Positions 1 to 12,235 of a stretch of DNA of 64,000 nt are shown here, piece after piece. The DNA is from Lutjanus erythropterus. Taxonomy: Eukaryota; Chordata; Actinopteri; Lutjaniformes; Lutjanidae. Where the stretch lies: positions 814,646-878,645 of the forward strand of contig CM034597.1 of assembly GCA_020091685.1 (NCBI GenBank). The letters run 5' to 3'. The notes under the pieces were generated by a model. The model was not told the DNA's origin, ran no database searches, and saw only the letters and a list, made by a program, of their open reading frames with translations. The translations under genes were made by a program, and so were the position numbers. The first letter of the stretch is position 1; each line of letters begins with the position of its first letter.

Positions 1-719
1 AGAGTACATCAAATGTTCTGACATTTCTTAGCTACGTTATGACACATAAACAATGTTCTGTAATGCTGTTATTAAGTCAAATGTTGGCTTTTGACTATAA
101 GTACCAGACTGTAGCATGCCAAAAGACAAGGGACAAATGTCTGAGCTGTCGAAATCAAACTGCCATTAAATGTCTATTAAAGTTACTTTGTGCATGTTGC
201 TGTCTCACTCTTACAGTCCTGTCTCTGTCTTTGACACAAGTTATTGAGTCATTATATTACATGCCTCGACAGCTGTGTGAACACAGACAATCTGAAAAAG
301 ATTATGATGACATGTCTAATTACTGACACCATATGTCCCTCAGCCATCTTTAGAGGGGTGGTGGGAGAGCACAGGAGAGGATTGATAAAAGAATCATGAA
401 AAATGATTAGGCTGATTTAAAATGTCAGCTTATTTCTAGTGATGATGGGAGGTCCGTAGAGTGTAAGTGATGGATTTGAATGCGACAGAAAAGTGACCTG
501 CCTCGTCAATACAACTATCAACCTGTGGTGACAGAGGGGTTGGTTGATGGTGTTTGTTGTCATCATAATAAAGGTGCTTGCAGATGCTTTTCATTGTGTA
601 GGAATTGACTTTCTGGAAATATGGAGTGTAAATATGAAAGCTTTTACATCAAAGTAAGCCTTTAGAAGAAGTGTATTTTTTTTCCAAGTATTTTTTTTCC
701 AATATATATATATATATAT

Positions 720-763
<44 letters not shown>

Positions 764-1482
764 ATATATATATATATATATTGGAAAAAAAATACTTGGA
801 AAAAAAATACACTTCTTCTAAAGGCTTACTTTGATGTAAAAGCTTTCATATTTACACTCCATATTTCCAGAAAGTCAATTCCTACACAATGAAAAGCATC
901 TGCAAGCACCTTTATTATGATGACAACAAACACCATCAACCAACCCCTCTGTCACCACAGGTTGATAGTTGTATTGACGAGGCAGGTCACTTTTCTGTCG
1001 CATTCAAATCCATCACTTACACTCTACGGACCTCCCATCATCACTAGAAATAAACTGACATTTTAAATCAGCCTAATCATTTTTCATGATTCTTTTATCA
1101 ATCCTCTCCTGTGCTCTCCCACCACCCCTCTAAAGATGGCTGAGGGACATATGGTGTCAGTAATTAGACATGTCATCATAATCTTTTTCAGATTGTCTGT
1201 GTTCACACAGCTGTCGAGGCATGTAATATAATGACTCAATAACTTGTGTCAAAGACAGAGACAGGACTGTAAGAGTGAGACAGCAACATGCACAAAGTAA
1301 CTTTAATAGACATTTAATGGCAGTTTGATTTCAACAGCTCAGACATTTGTCCCTTGTCTTTTGGCATGCTACAGTCTGGTACTTATAGTCAAAAGCCAAC
1401 ATTTGACTTAATAACAGCATTACAGAACATTGTTTATGTGTCATAACGTAGCTAAGAAATGTCAGAACATTTGATGTACTCT
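1..1482. repeat. Near-perfect spacer-free palindrome, 741-bp arms, cut by window start
   Basis: Base i pairs with base 1483-i through the whole stretch, so the left arm (1-741) is the reverse complement of the right arm (742-1482). Reading both arms base by base I find two mismatches, C150 against A1333 and C429 against A1054. Both are C-to-T type differences, and the first lies in a CpG. The centre is an uninterrupted TA-rich tract (about 702-782) with no loop. The left arm begins at window base 1, so the true length may be greater. No transposase, terminal motif or target duplication is visible. It could be a real recent inverted duplication or a fold-back assembly artefact. Confidence 0.95.
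702..782. repeat. TA/TATG microsatellite at palindrome centre
   Basis: Alternating TA with short TATG/TGTG and CACA stretches, itself exactly self-complementary about 741/742. Such a tract extrudes easily as a cruciform, and it is where polymerase template switching would turn. Confidence 0.9.
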
Positions 1483-1913
1483 GTGAAAACTGTCGACATT
1501 ATTTCTTTTTTTATCAAAATATGGAATGGACAATTTCTGCTGCCACATGTCTCGTCTCGCCACCAGTCAAGGGAAATGGTGCTTGGAATTTTTCTCTATT
1601 GTCTGACATTACATAAAATGATCAATGGATGAATTAAGCAAGCAAACATTCAGCAAGTTACTGCAAGATACTGCAAATTATCGGTAGTTTCAGCCCTACT
1701 GCGCACTGCATAAAGCATGGATAGAATTATTATTAATTCCACAAATAAACAAATGATACTTAATGTTCCACTCCATTTAGTGTAGCAGACCTCTTTCAAT
1801 GAGGCCATACACACAATTGCAGCACTCTGATTCTGTTTTACCTGAATGGAACGAAACTAAAATTATTAGGTTATCATTGGTCCAAACGGGCTGCGGTGGA
1901 AAAGGAGTGGGTC
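1483..1913. other. No gene seen
   Basis: AT-rich sequence with no coding signal and no repeat that I recognise. Confidence 0.5.
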
Positions 1914-2060
1914 TGGGGATATTTCACCCAAAAATGATATTATCTACTCACCTTCATGCCAATTGAAGGTCCCGTTTAGTTTTCAAATGCAAAAAACAAC
2001 AGAAAAAAAAATTAATAAAAAGCCTCCATACAGCGGTTCCATTCTGTTCAAGTGTCCTAG
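1914..2060. mobile_element. Fragment of TTAA-type MITE
   Basis: The TTTCACCCAAAAATGA and CTACTCACCTTCATGCC motifs match the left end of the fuller copy at 14381-14803. Neither TTAA end is kept here, so this is a truncated relic. Confidence 0.6.
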
Positions 2061-2867
2061 TAAGCCATGACAGCCAGCCACAATGAACAATACTACATGG
2101 AATTCAACCATCATCACTTTCAATTATTTACACCTTTGCTTTTCCTACTGTGACATGTTGACATGTGAGAAGGCCTAAGATGCATCATTGTCCTGATAAA
2201 CACCAAGCTGCTGCTGAAACACAAAGTAGGCTATGTGAGCTAGTTGTAACCTGGTTAAGCTGGATTCCTCTGGGAAGAAGGTCTGTTGTTACTTATGGTC
2301 TCTGTACAGCATCATGAGAGCAAATGGAGCCTGAGTGCTGTTGTTGTTCATCAGTCTCTTGATGATTATTTTCACCCCATTCCACAGCAGTCTCAGATTA
2401 TCATAACTAACCTGAAGACAACAGTTATTAAAATATTACTCAGTTACAAGTAAAAGTACTGGCATTAGAAAACTGTTTCAGTAAAAGTACAAAGTATTCA
2501 TCTCAAAAATTACTCAGAGTATTACATTAAATTATTGATTGTTTGTAAATTATCAATAACAGCAATCAATCAAAGAGGTTTTGCATTGCAATTCTTTGAC
2601 TAATACTTGAAATTGCTAACAACTGATTAATTGTGAATAATTTATAAGATGCAAAACATGTTTTTTCTGTTTTGGTTCGTCATTTTTTCTCATTTTAAGT
2701 TTTAGTTTCCTTATTCAACAAATGGCTCCACCAGACAAAATAATGTCAAATGATATGCAATTACTGCCATCTGTAGACTAGTGATTAAGCATCCATGAAT
2801 AGATTTTTAATTGGTCAACTTCTCAATTGTGATTAATCAATTAATCATCAACATCCTTACTCCAAAC

Positions 2868-3646
2868 CAGTTTTGTTTTCGTTAACGATGACGAAATGAT
2901 TTCATTAACGCACCTTTTTTGCATGACTAAAACGAGACGGTGATGAGCTAAACAAACCTCTTTGATGATGAAAATATGACGAGACGTATCTGTTGTTTAC
3001 GTTGACGAGACAAGACGAAAATGTTAGTGGGTTGGCTTTAGGACTATCAAAATGCATGGTATTTCCTCCAACTGTACGTGCAATCTGTCTGCCAAATGCT
3101 GAAGATATCAGCAATACACCTGCATCCCATCCTTGTTTGGTCATGCCCACCACCGGACACAGTGCACACCAGGCCAGTCACACACACAGTTCATGGACCA
3201 TGGCAGCAACATCAGCACAAAGGCTTGGTGGGCGGAAAAGACGTGATGATTTATGGATATACTTTACACATAATCCAGAAGAAAAAAAAACAATTCAGAA
3301 AGTCTTGGCTAGCACTATCAAACTGGTAAGGAATCTGGTTATTATACAAAACTATTAAGAGAGTTAACTGTTGCTTTATGAATTGCAACACAACCTGTCA
3401 ACCTCAATTACAATTTCCTATATCTGTATTGGCCTAATGTAATGTTTTAAAGTCATTATTTCTTTCGACTAAAATTAATGACTAAAACTAATGACTAAAA
3501 CCATGACTATCTAAAACCCTTTTAGTTTTCGCCGACTAAAACTATCAAGGATAGAAATAACTAAAATGTGACTTGAATTAATAAGAATTTCGTCCAAAAG
3601 ACTAAGACTAAAACTAAATCACAAATGGCTGCCAGAAACAACACTG
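2868..3646 (+). mobile_element. hAT DNA transposon relic with 8-bp target duplications
   Basis: The ends are CAGTTTTGTTT on the left and AACAACACTG on the right, imperfect inverted termini starting CAG. The flanks CTCCAAAC (2860-2867) and CTCTAAAC (3647-3654) are 8-bp repeats with one mismatch, the hallmark of hAT insertion. It sits inside the older element at 2420-4190. The interior is mostly AT-rich with one short coding relic. At 779 bp it is a deleted derivative and cannot move by itself. Confidence 0.75.
2993..3358 (+). pseudogene. hAT transposase N-terminal relic (degenerate BED finger)
   Basis: The reading frame contains GRKRRDDLWIYFTHNPEEKK (about residues 79-98), resembling the start of a BED zinc finger in hAT transposases, where a basic stretch precedes a W..F segment. 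The cysteine pair that should follow is absent; glutamine and valine stand in its place, and the frame stops at 121 residues. The RNase H-like catalytic core and dimerisation region of a hAT transposase (normally several hundred residues) are missing. Position inside a hAT with intact target duplications supports the reading. The 5' half of this frame is probably terminal repeat rather than protein. Nonfunctional. Confidence 0.5.
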
Positions 3647-4199
3647 CTCTAAACCTGTGTTGCTGCAGTGTTTAGTTTTTTGTCCATATGTCACCCGGGA
3701 TTTACACCAGGCGTGCCTGCGCCGCGGTTTTGCTCCGTCATGCACATGACTTCAATTTACACCAGCAGCGTTTCAGAAGCGTTTCAGCAGCGGAGCGTTT
3801 TGCCCGTCTGATTATGTTTACTTGCTCTGATTTTGTTGATTAAGTCCTCTTTCCTTGCTCTTTGTGCTTCTACCATGGATAGCAAACCTGCCGTGGCATT
3901 CAGGCATTTCAGGTTGCAACAATCCCAAAAATACCCTGTGAAACTTGTCATGTTTTCATTGGTCCGTTTGTGATTAGATCACCAGATTGGCATCAAAAGT
4001 GTAGATGAAGGGTTCGGATATTGAGTCAAATTGTACTCAGTACTTAATTATGATTTTCAAAGCAACTAAGTAGATTACATGATGTAATGCATATTTAAGT
4101 ATGAGTAAAAATACAGACTTGAAAATCTACTCATAAAAGTACAAGTATCCAAAAAACTACTTAATTCCAGAAATTTGAGTATGTGACAGTGTAACTGTA

Positions 4200-5576
4200 A
4201 AAGTTGCAGTAACTTATTCAGGTTCTTCATCCCTCACTTTCTTCTTAAACCATTTTTTGTGTCAGACGTTGTAAGGAATAACCCTCACACACAGTCTGCT
4301 TTAACAACAGTGACACATAAGCTTGTTACAGAATATTTGAAAGCAGCTAACTAAGTGTTAGGCTAAATGACAAGACAAAATCCAAGCACCACGTGAATGT
4401 CAACTTTCTGAAATAGTTCACGAGTGAAATAAAAACCACCGGTATAATCTATAGTTGAAATTCGAGGTATTAAACGCCTCTAGGTTCTTCGCATTCATGT
4501 GAAATTGGATGAAAAATCCCAATGATTAATTTAAGATAATGTTTTGCTAGTCTTATTGCAGAAAAAGCAAAATATTTATTTATTTACTTCCCACTATTTC
4601 TCCATGTTTGTCCTCATGAGTGTTGTCCCTCTTTCACAACACGTTATCTGGAGGTTCTCTTCGGTTCTTCACATATGTATTTCTCGTGCTGTGACAAACA
4701 GTATGTCGGTGTGTGCAGTGTTGCAGCGTATTTTTCTGTGTATTGTGACCGGGCTTGTGTGGCCTGTACCGGTGTTTGACTCGAAACAATGTCGTGGTGT
4801 GTGTCGGTACTCACAGCACTGCAGGTAAATAAAGCGCAACTTCCAGTGTCTGTCCTGGTTTTTCCGCGTGATTTTGATGGACAGAGTACTGTTGTCAAGC
4901 ATGGGACAGGGGTTTGTTTGGTTTGTTATCTCCTCTGCATCGGTCGCCATCATTTTCACTCCCCTGTCTCTCACCCCTCCCCTCCCCCGCTCTCTTTCCT
5001 CCTCTCCCGCCCCTTTTCACTTTCGCAACGCGCGAACGCGCACGGTCCTCCGGATGCTGCGCGCGCCCGCTGATGCTCCGTGTTTGTGGATGAATGTAAT
5101 ACAGCTCCAGCATATCACATGAAAAGTAGCCCTAAACTGGTGATAAGGGTGTAGCATATAGACTGAGAGCAGTCTGTTGGGTCACATGGAGCATCCACAG
5201 CCATAAAGGGTGACTGCAGGGTGCAAAAGCTACAGGCAAGTATAAAAACAAAAACATTATGCATAATTGTTCCACAGAACTACATGACTGTCAGACTTCA
5301 CTATAGTATGGGGACGCTGTACATGGGTCATTATTCAACTATCACAATTTTTGTGTCCTTGGCAGATATTTTAAATAAAAAAAAAACTTGCCTAGTTTTT
5401 ATTTTTGTCATACTTACTTAACACAAAAAGCAACATACAAAAATTTAACAGTCCAGTATTTTTCTTATATAAAAAGTGGCCCTGGGTCAGTTGCCAGAGG
5501 GTGAAGTAGGAGGCAGACTTGAAGACTGCACAGGAGAAAAAAAAAAGGTTTTATTTACAAAAACAACCAAAAAACC
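4200..5576. other. No gene; contains a CpG-rich patch
   Basis: No supported coding region. From about 4960 to 5085 composition changes sharply: a C-rich CCCTCCC tract is followed by a CpG-dense segment (GCAACGCGCGAACGCGCACG and GCTGCGCGCGCCCGC). The short reading frames crossing it on both strands look like composition effects. It could be a small CpG island or part of a GC-rich repeat. Confidence 0.5.
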
Positions 5577-6201
5577 TTAAAGGGATAGTTCACCCAACAA
5601 TGAAAATTCAGTTATTATCTTCTCACCCTCAGGGTTGGGTTTATTAAAACACTGCTTGAGTTTCACAGTAAAGCAGCGTTGCAGAATCTGCCCAACAACA
5701 TAAGTGAATGGTAACCAGGTTTCAAACAACTAGAAGAACATAAAATGCATCCACACTGTTTGTCTGGTATAATCCAAGTCTCCTAAAGTCCTGACATGCT
5801 GTTTGCACACTGTCACAAAACACACAGCCAGATCAGATAGTGTGCATGTGCATGTGAATGTGGCTCCAAGCTAAGAAAGTGAAGTCAGTGAAGATTCAGG
5901 CTAAAAACATGGTGTAAATAACATTTTTTAGTCAACTTGACAAGCCGGGGCTTTAGGAGCCTTGGATTGACGAGCATATGGAGGCATTTCATGATTTTAT
6001 TCTGCTGTTTTGTTTTGTTTTTTAAGTTTGAAAACTGGTCACCATTCACTTCCACTGTGTGGGAGATTCTGCAATGTTGTTTTCCTGTGAAACTCTAGCA
6101 GTGTTTTTGTGGAATAAAAAAAACTAAACTTGACTTTAAGTCAGCATAAGGGTGAATAGATAATTACTGAATTTTCATTTTGGGGTGAACTGTTCCTTTA
6201 A
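5577..6201. mobile_element. TTAA-flanked MITE, full length
   Basis: It starts TTAAAGGGATAGTTCACCC (5577) and ends GGGTGAACTGTTCCTTTAA (6201), inverted termini bounded by TTAA. This matches the very common fish MITE with GGGATAGTTCACCCAAAAATG tips (Angel-like; superfamily not settled here, a TTAA target fits Kolobok or piggyBac). It has no coding content. Other copies or fragments are at 1914, 14381, 41140 and 45550. Confidence 0.85.
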
Positions 6202-7189
6202 CAGAAACGGAATCAAATGAAACTAACTAAATATCAGGTATACACAGCTATACAGACATTTAAACTCAAAAAACCATACCTTTCTCCAATGCCTTTGTCA
6301 CTAAGATATGTTAAGAGCAATCCTATTGTAACTCTTTGAAAATATGGTCTGTAGAAGACACTATGGATGGCATAGTGCTCCTGTTTGTCCCAGCTACCTC
6401 TTCCCGCCGTCCATCATGGATGAATCTTTTGGTATTTGGAAGCGGAACGGCAACATGGAGGCCCTTTTTATAAATAAAACATTTCCTACCTTTGAACAGT
6501 TATGAAATAAATTTAATTAACAGCCTTATGCAGTTCAAGGTGCTGCATCACCTTCATATTTCTGAAGTCAAACTCTCTAAAATGTTCTTAGACGTAGATT
6601 TCCACCTGTGAAAAGTGCAAACTCTCACCCACCTCTTTAGCACATTCATTCTGGCGTGTATTAACCTACACAATTTCTGGAGTTCAATCTTTAGAACACT
6701 GTCTGATATTTTCAAAATGGTCATCCATTCAGCTACTATGATAGCTATTTTTGGCATACCAGGAGAGATCAATAATGATCTCAGTGGAACTAATCTCAAA
6801 ATAACTTAATTTGTCACTTTGTTAGCAGAGAGGCTGATCCTCCTCCATTAGAAGACCCCTTCATCCACTGAGCTGGACTCAGTGGATGAGAGAGGTAATG
6901 CAGCATCTTAACCTTGAAAATTTGATTTACAATATGTGGCTCTTCTGACAAATTTGAGAGGACTTGGAGACCATTCATGGATTATATTAAAACCAAACTG
7001 TAACCCCCCACCACTTTCCTGAATGTAGCTCCAGATTAGTCCTTCCAGTTTATTATTCTGCATATACTTTTTCCCATGTAGCCCCTCACAATGAGATAAG
7101 ACTTCAGTTTTATCTTTGTGCAACTGCCTGTTTTTGCTTTGTGTGTCTACCTTTTTGTTATTTTGTATTATCAGTTGTGTTTATAAACT
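6202..7189. other. No gene seen
   Basis: Unique-looking AT-rich sequence. Short frames on both strands overlap each other and carry no recognisable domain. Confidence 0.5.
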
Positions 7190-7690
7190 CTATTCAAGTA
7201 TTTTAAACGAACGACTGTTGTTATCTGGAAACATCTGGTTTGCTAGCAGATGAACAAAATGGTTTTCGAAAGAACAGAGCTTGTATTGATCACATATATT
7301 CTCTTTCTACTATAGTTGGTGCTAGAATACAGGAAGGGAAGTCTACTTTCTGTTGTTTTGTGGATTTTCAAAAAGCCTTTGACAGTATAAATCATGATCT
7401 TCTTAGTTTTAAATTAATAAAATCTGGTATAAATGGTAAATGTTATGATGCCGTAAAATCTATTTATCAAACACCAGTTGCATGTGTGCAGGTTAATGAT
7501 TATAGAACAGGTTGGTTCTCAACTCCATTTGGTGTCAAACAGGGGGATGTGTCTCTCTCCTACGCTATTTGCCATTTATATAAATGGCAAAATGTCTTGT
7601 TTTTGTTCTTTGTAGTGTCTTATAAGCCCATGAGGGCTGGGCACCTTTTTTGGTGCATGACACTTTGAAAAAATAAATTACATTACATTA
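7190..7690 (+). pseudogene. Non-LTR retrotransposon RT fragment joined to LINE 3' tail
   Basis: The frame 7240-7668 encodes LLADEQNGFRKNRACIDHI, then FCCFVDFQKAFDSINHDLL (RT motif A, catalytic Asp in VDF) and TPFGVKQGDV (motif B). These are fingers and palm of a LINE reverse transcriptase. After motif B a single-base frameshift near 7550 moves the next conserved segment (LSPTLFAIYIN) into another frame. The YxDD motif, thumb and C-terminus are missing. The sequence jumps to a 3' UTR-like stretch ending AAATAAATTACATTACATTA (about 7670-7689), which looks like a LINE tail. It is therefore an internally deleted dead copy. The exact clade is not assigned. Confidence 0.85.
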
Positions 7691-10600
7691 TTGTTATTAG
7701 TTTCTTTCGTTTCTCTTCACTGTTTTCTTTCTTTTTATATGTGTATTGTTTTATATGTTCAGAATTGCTAATAAAAACATGCCTTTACCTCATGTGCACA
7801 CAGCTACACACTGAGCTCTCCCCTTAACAGCCACCAAACAAGTCTTTAAATAGAGCTTTCTATCAGCTGGAGTTAACTGGGCTGTACCATTTGTACCATT
7901 CAAGAGATAAAACTAAATACTGTACCAGAAACAAGTCATAAAGTTCATTCATTTTCACTGAACTTTATATACTTTCCCCTAACTTACCACATAAATCAGC
8001 AAATCAAAATGGACAAACAATTTACTTGACTTAATTTACACCTCCCCATGATGTCACTGATGATGTCACTCATAATTGTCTGTCTGTTAAAATGAATTGT
8101 AGCCAAATATTAATGGAAAACACAAACAAACCCAGGATAGTATTTGCAAGTAACAGAAATGAATGTGATGGAATTGTGTCTATTTTCTTCTTATGTGTTA
8201 CTATAAAATATAAATGCAGTTAAACTTCTTAACTACATCCCCAATGTCCTTTAGTTTTTTGTTTTTTTTTTGTTCTTTTATTTTTAAGAAAAGTATATTT
8301 ACTCAAGGACTGGGGTCTGTGAAAAGTTTTCAGATTGATTTGAGGCTGTATGATGCTGAAGGAAACATCCCTAATGATGTGACCCAGCACATCCTAGCAT
8401 GTATCTTTGAACTGTTTGCATGTTTGCCAGAATCATGGATATTTGTTGTGTTGATTATGTCATCATGTATGTCCTTTTGTATGGTCTTTTCAGTTGTCTG
8501 TGGCACTTGCAGGAACAAAGGCAGATGCTTAAAATGTTTTTTATTGCATTAAAAATCCAACAAGACTTGAACAGTTTAGAAGACAAAAAAAAAAAAAAAC
8601 ATGCCAGAAAAATCCCTGCAAAAGCTACTTTAGTTTTTATGTCATGCATACAGAAACCAGGCCATACTGAATCATCATCAGATGATTCAATTAACAACAG
8701 TGTTCAATCAGAGTCAGCTTATTTAAAAGTTACACTTTAAAACCTTCCAGTGGTTTTCAATTCACACAACATTTTTTTTTAAGTACAATTAGTCCTGGGT
8801 AAATGTAAAGTTTTGGGGAATCCATTTAGGTTGTGTCAAGATGAGAACCCTAGATTTGCGCTGTTTTTTCATTGTTCACAAACTAATTATGTTGTTTTAA
8901 TGTGACAGTTCTATGGTTACAATCTGCTTAGGGTTAGGGACAAAAACATTTGTTTCAAATTATCACTCTCTTGAAGATATTTCTCAGGTCTGGGGTTCCC
9001 ATCGAGACATGATCATTTAAAACAATAACATCACAGAGAACAATCACAATTTTGTGCAAATTCCACAATACAGCAGTGTTCAGTATTGTCTAATTCTATT
9101 ACAAAATGATCTAAGATTGCATATTAGGTCAACCTACTGCAGCTGTCTAAATGTTCAAATAAATACTGTACACAGTAAACAGCTCATGGTTCAACCAAGT
9201 CAAGTATTTGTCAACCTGTGAGTTGAGACCTCTGGCGAGGTAGGGTGTGCAGAGATGCATTTGAACTGCAAATCATCACATCTATGTTATGTTATGTTAT
9301 GTTTTACTGACAGTAAAATAGTGAATGCCTGTACCCTCAAAGTTACCCCTACTCATTAATTAATCCAACTCAAAATAGATAATAAGTTTTGAGGAAATAA
9401 AGTTAAGAACCACTTTAGATATTTAGCTGTATGACATATAAGCATGAAGTCATAGCACAGTAATAAGTGAGAAATGAAATTCTGCGTAAATGTATCATCA
9501 TGCAATTAAAAAACAAATAGCCAAAACTGATGCAGAAGATTCATGCTGTGAGGCAGACCTCTCATACTGTAACACACCAAGCTGACTGGAATCAATATCA
9601 CTTTCCAACATGTTAGAAATATGTCAAATGTATTATTATGGAAGGCCTATAACCAGTTGTGTCAGTGCTGTGCAGCCATCTTACATAGTTGAATGATTGG
9701 CAGACTTCACTGACTGCATATCAGTTACATGTCTGTGACACCAACAGGAACACCTGATGCTGCTTACAGTATGTTAAGTTTGTGCCACAGTGAGAGCATT
9801 AATATCAGACATACACAGTATACATTAGTTTTGTAAAATGTACAAAGACCAATTAAAAATGCAATTTTCTCTCAATGGTGAATATCCAAGATGGTTATTT
9901 GAAATCAATAGCAGTTATATCACTAACTTAATCATCCCTGGAAATGGTGACTGAATGGTGGCTAATTAAATTTCTAGACCACTGATGTGCTTGGTTTCTT
10001 GTTCTTTTGCCTTTTTCAAAACATTCACAGTATTTTAAAATACGTACATATTTTTGTCCATTTAAAGCTCCTCAGAGTAGCCTGGGAGCCAGATGAATAT
10101 GCAAGTTCATGTTTCAGTTGCTCTGGCAGATACGTCTGGCCACTCTCCTGTTCAGACAGATTTCCACCTGGCTCTGGTTGAACAAACACAACAGTGTATT
10201 TAATATGGGGCAGGACGGGTTTGATACAATGACTGACAGAGGAGCAGTTGAAACGTCACATTTAACACATTTCAATTGCAAGGCACCAAGCTCACAAAAT
10301 TTGGATCAAAAGATTTTTTTGTTTCAATCCCCCAAAAACCATTTCTCTTAAAGAATCTGCTAATGCAGTGCCTTTTTCTCACCTCAAATGTTTTCAGGAG
10401 CACATTTTAGTGCACTGTTTAGCTGTAATTTGAGGACGTGGTGGTGGTGGTGGGGGGGGGGTTGAAAACAGAGCCAGCACCTCCCCAACTCGCCTGTGTC
10501 ACTCTTCTCCAGTCATGACCCACCCTACTCTGACTCTGATTGGCTTGTACTCATTGCCTTGTTAGTTTGGATTGTTTTGGTCGGGGAGGTTATGGGGATG

Positions 10601-11970
10601 TTCCTAGACAAATACATGAGGACATCACATTGACCTCTTTGACTTGTTGCTATGTTACATCAGCGTAGCCGCCAGCATAAAAAACACAATAACATTTATC
10701 TCTCAACCAAGCTTAGTGAGTGGGGTTATATTCAAGGGGTTATGGTCTACATGGAGTAAGTTAGATAAAAATCTAAACTTTTTTTTTTCTGTAGATCATA
10801 AACCCTTGAATCTGTCCATATGGGTAGGTTTAGTGTGACAGGATCAAAGGTGTTTATTATTGATTTGCATGATTTTCATCAGAACGCTGTGCTTTTGTTT
10901 TACTGTGTTTTTATATGGTTGAACCTGGGTGGCTGTGCTTTATTTTTGCTTGTTTTTAGTCTGTTTTGAGGTGTGTTTTTTAAACAGCAGACTGACCCTG
11001 GGAAAGACACACCCACACCCGAGGCATTGACCTAATTATCTGACAACCGACAAGCGCAGGGGTACCCAATTATGTTATTCCACACAACCAAAGATGGTGA
11101 GGATTTGACATGTCGGAGATCTTAAGCAAGTAACATGCGTCGGTCAGTGCATTGCCTTTGACTCTCCACACCAAACTGAGTCGGTTACACAACTGACCCA
11201 GGGAAGTCATCGAGATAATAATTCCTACACCTAACCCATTTTATACAGGCAGAGCAAAGGAGGACAAGAGCAAGCGGGTCACAGCAGATGTCAGATGAAG
11301 CAGCCGAGAGAGAAGCGGCCCTTCTGAGAGCCACCGGCCACCAGCCACAGCCACAAGTAGTGCAGCCAGGAGACATGCAGCCACCAATGTCCGCCAACGC
11401 CGTTCTACTCAGGCCTGGGTCGGCAGTTCTACTGCCCAGGAAGACCATGGGTACCCCTTGGTATATAGAGGTGGGCACAGTGAGGCAGGCCATGACAAGA
11501 CATTATTTAAGTTAAGGTAGCAGTGGGGAGCATACTACTTGTGTGTACCATGTCGGAGATGTGCAAGGCTGGAGTTGACATGATGGTGAAAGGGAGGATG
11601 TGGACATGGGAGGAGTTGCTTAATTGGCACAGGACTGTCTGATAGGGTTTTAGTGGCCTGCTGAACAGCCATTTTTAGTGTTTTAATGAGCTTGAACTGC
11701 ATTTTATTGTTTTTTAAAATATTTTATTAGTAGTGTTGATTTTATAATTTAACACTGGTGATTGGTGGTACCATCACTGTTTACTTTTAATTCTAATAAA
11801 TTCCCTTTGAATTGACTTTTATCCTCCTGCTTGGTTTTTAACTCTGCTCCCCTGATTTTTTTGTAGAACCTGTGAGCCTTGTTCAGGGTCCTAGACTCTG
11901 TAAATTCCTAGGTGGTGTTGTCGGCTTTTACTTCGTTTTAAATTTCTAAATAAATTTCAAAGCACGCAGC
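7691..11970. other. No gene recognised
   Basis: About 4.3 kb without a supported gene. It includes a short TATGT repeat (about 9281-9303) and a GGT/G-run (10440-10462). Two overlapping frames near 8214-8740 and a Pro/Gln-rich frame at 11288-11515 show no domain I recognise. 11500-11950 has long T-rich stretches that might be an old retroelement tail, but I see no paired termini. Confidence 0.4.
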
Positions 11971-11974
11971 ACTT

Positions 11975-12235
11975 CAGTTGCTGGGTGTGGCCACATTTCA
12001 CATATGGAGTGTGATTGGATGGAGTTGGGATAAGAATATCAGGGTAATCAGAGGCAGGCCAATCAGAGGCAGAGTAGGGTGGGATTTTCTGTTACCATCC
12101 CGGGAAAAAAATATTGTGTCACCTAGTGCTACATCACGTTTCGTTGCTGTGATTGGTTGTAGGTCCAGTCATCTGCATCCATTGATGATGCCCATTGGAA
12201 ATCAAAGTAAAGTGAGAGGTTCAATGCCAGGCTAA
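11975..12235. repeat. Dispersed repeat, copy 1 (related to 59395-59600)
   Basis: It shares GGCCAATCA, TTGCTG.GATTGGTTG, CATCTGCATCCATT and a CAATGCC end with 59395-59600. Short sequence islands in the same order indicate a diverged mobile repeat. No termini or target duplications could be fixed. Confidence 0.45.

Larger units (their letters stand above)
2420..4190. mobile_element. AAGTA-rich hAT-like nonautonomous element, interrupted
   Basis: Both outer parts carry the repeated AAGTA / TTACTC language (ACAAGTAAAAGTACT near 2447, TACTCAGTACTTAA near 4033, AAAAGTACAAGTATCC near 4135). The same pattern recurs at 16253-16610, 25914-26672, 43863-44600 and 62403-62500. The best left end in the window reads CAGTGGTGGAAAGAGTACT (62403), the kind of tip expected of fish hAT elements. 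The copy is split by the younger hAT at 2868-3646 and by a GC-richer piece near 3690-3830. The hAT assignment is inferred from termini, since no transposase is present. Confidence 0.55.

Noticed and set aside
591-892. Identical 73-residue frames on opposite strands
   Set aside because: They are the same bases read from both arms of the palindrome across a TA repeat; Tyr/Ile alternation comes from the microsatellite.
2905-3153. Minus-strand frame over the hAT
   Set aside because: Lies antisense to the transposase relic and has no domain.
8214-8740. Several overlapping frames on both strands
   Set aside because: No recognisable domain, A/T homopolymers inside, and no splice or promoter context.
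11185-11515. Ala/Gln/Pro-rich frames on both strands
   Set aside because: Composition is gene-like and an acceptor-like tract precedes it, but both strands are open and I recognise no family.
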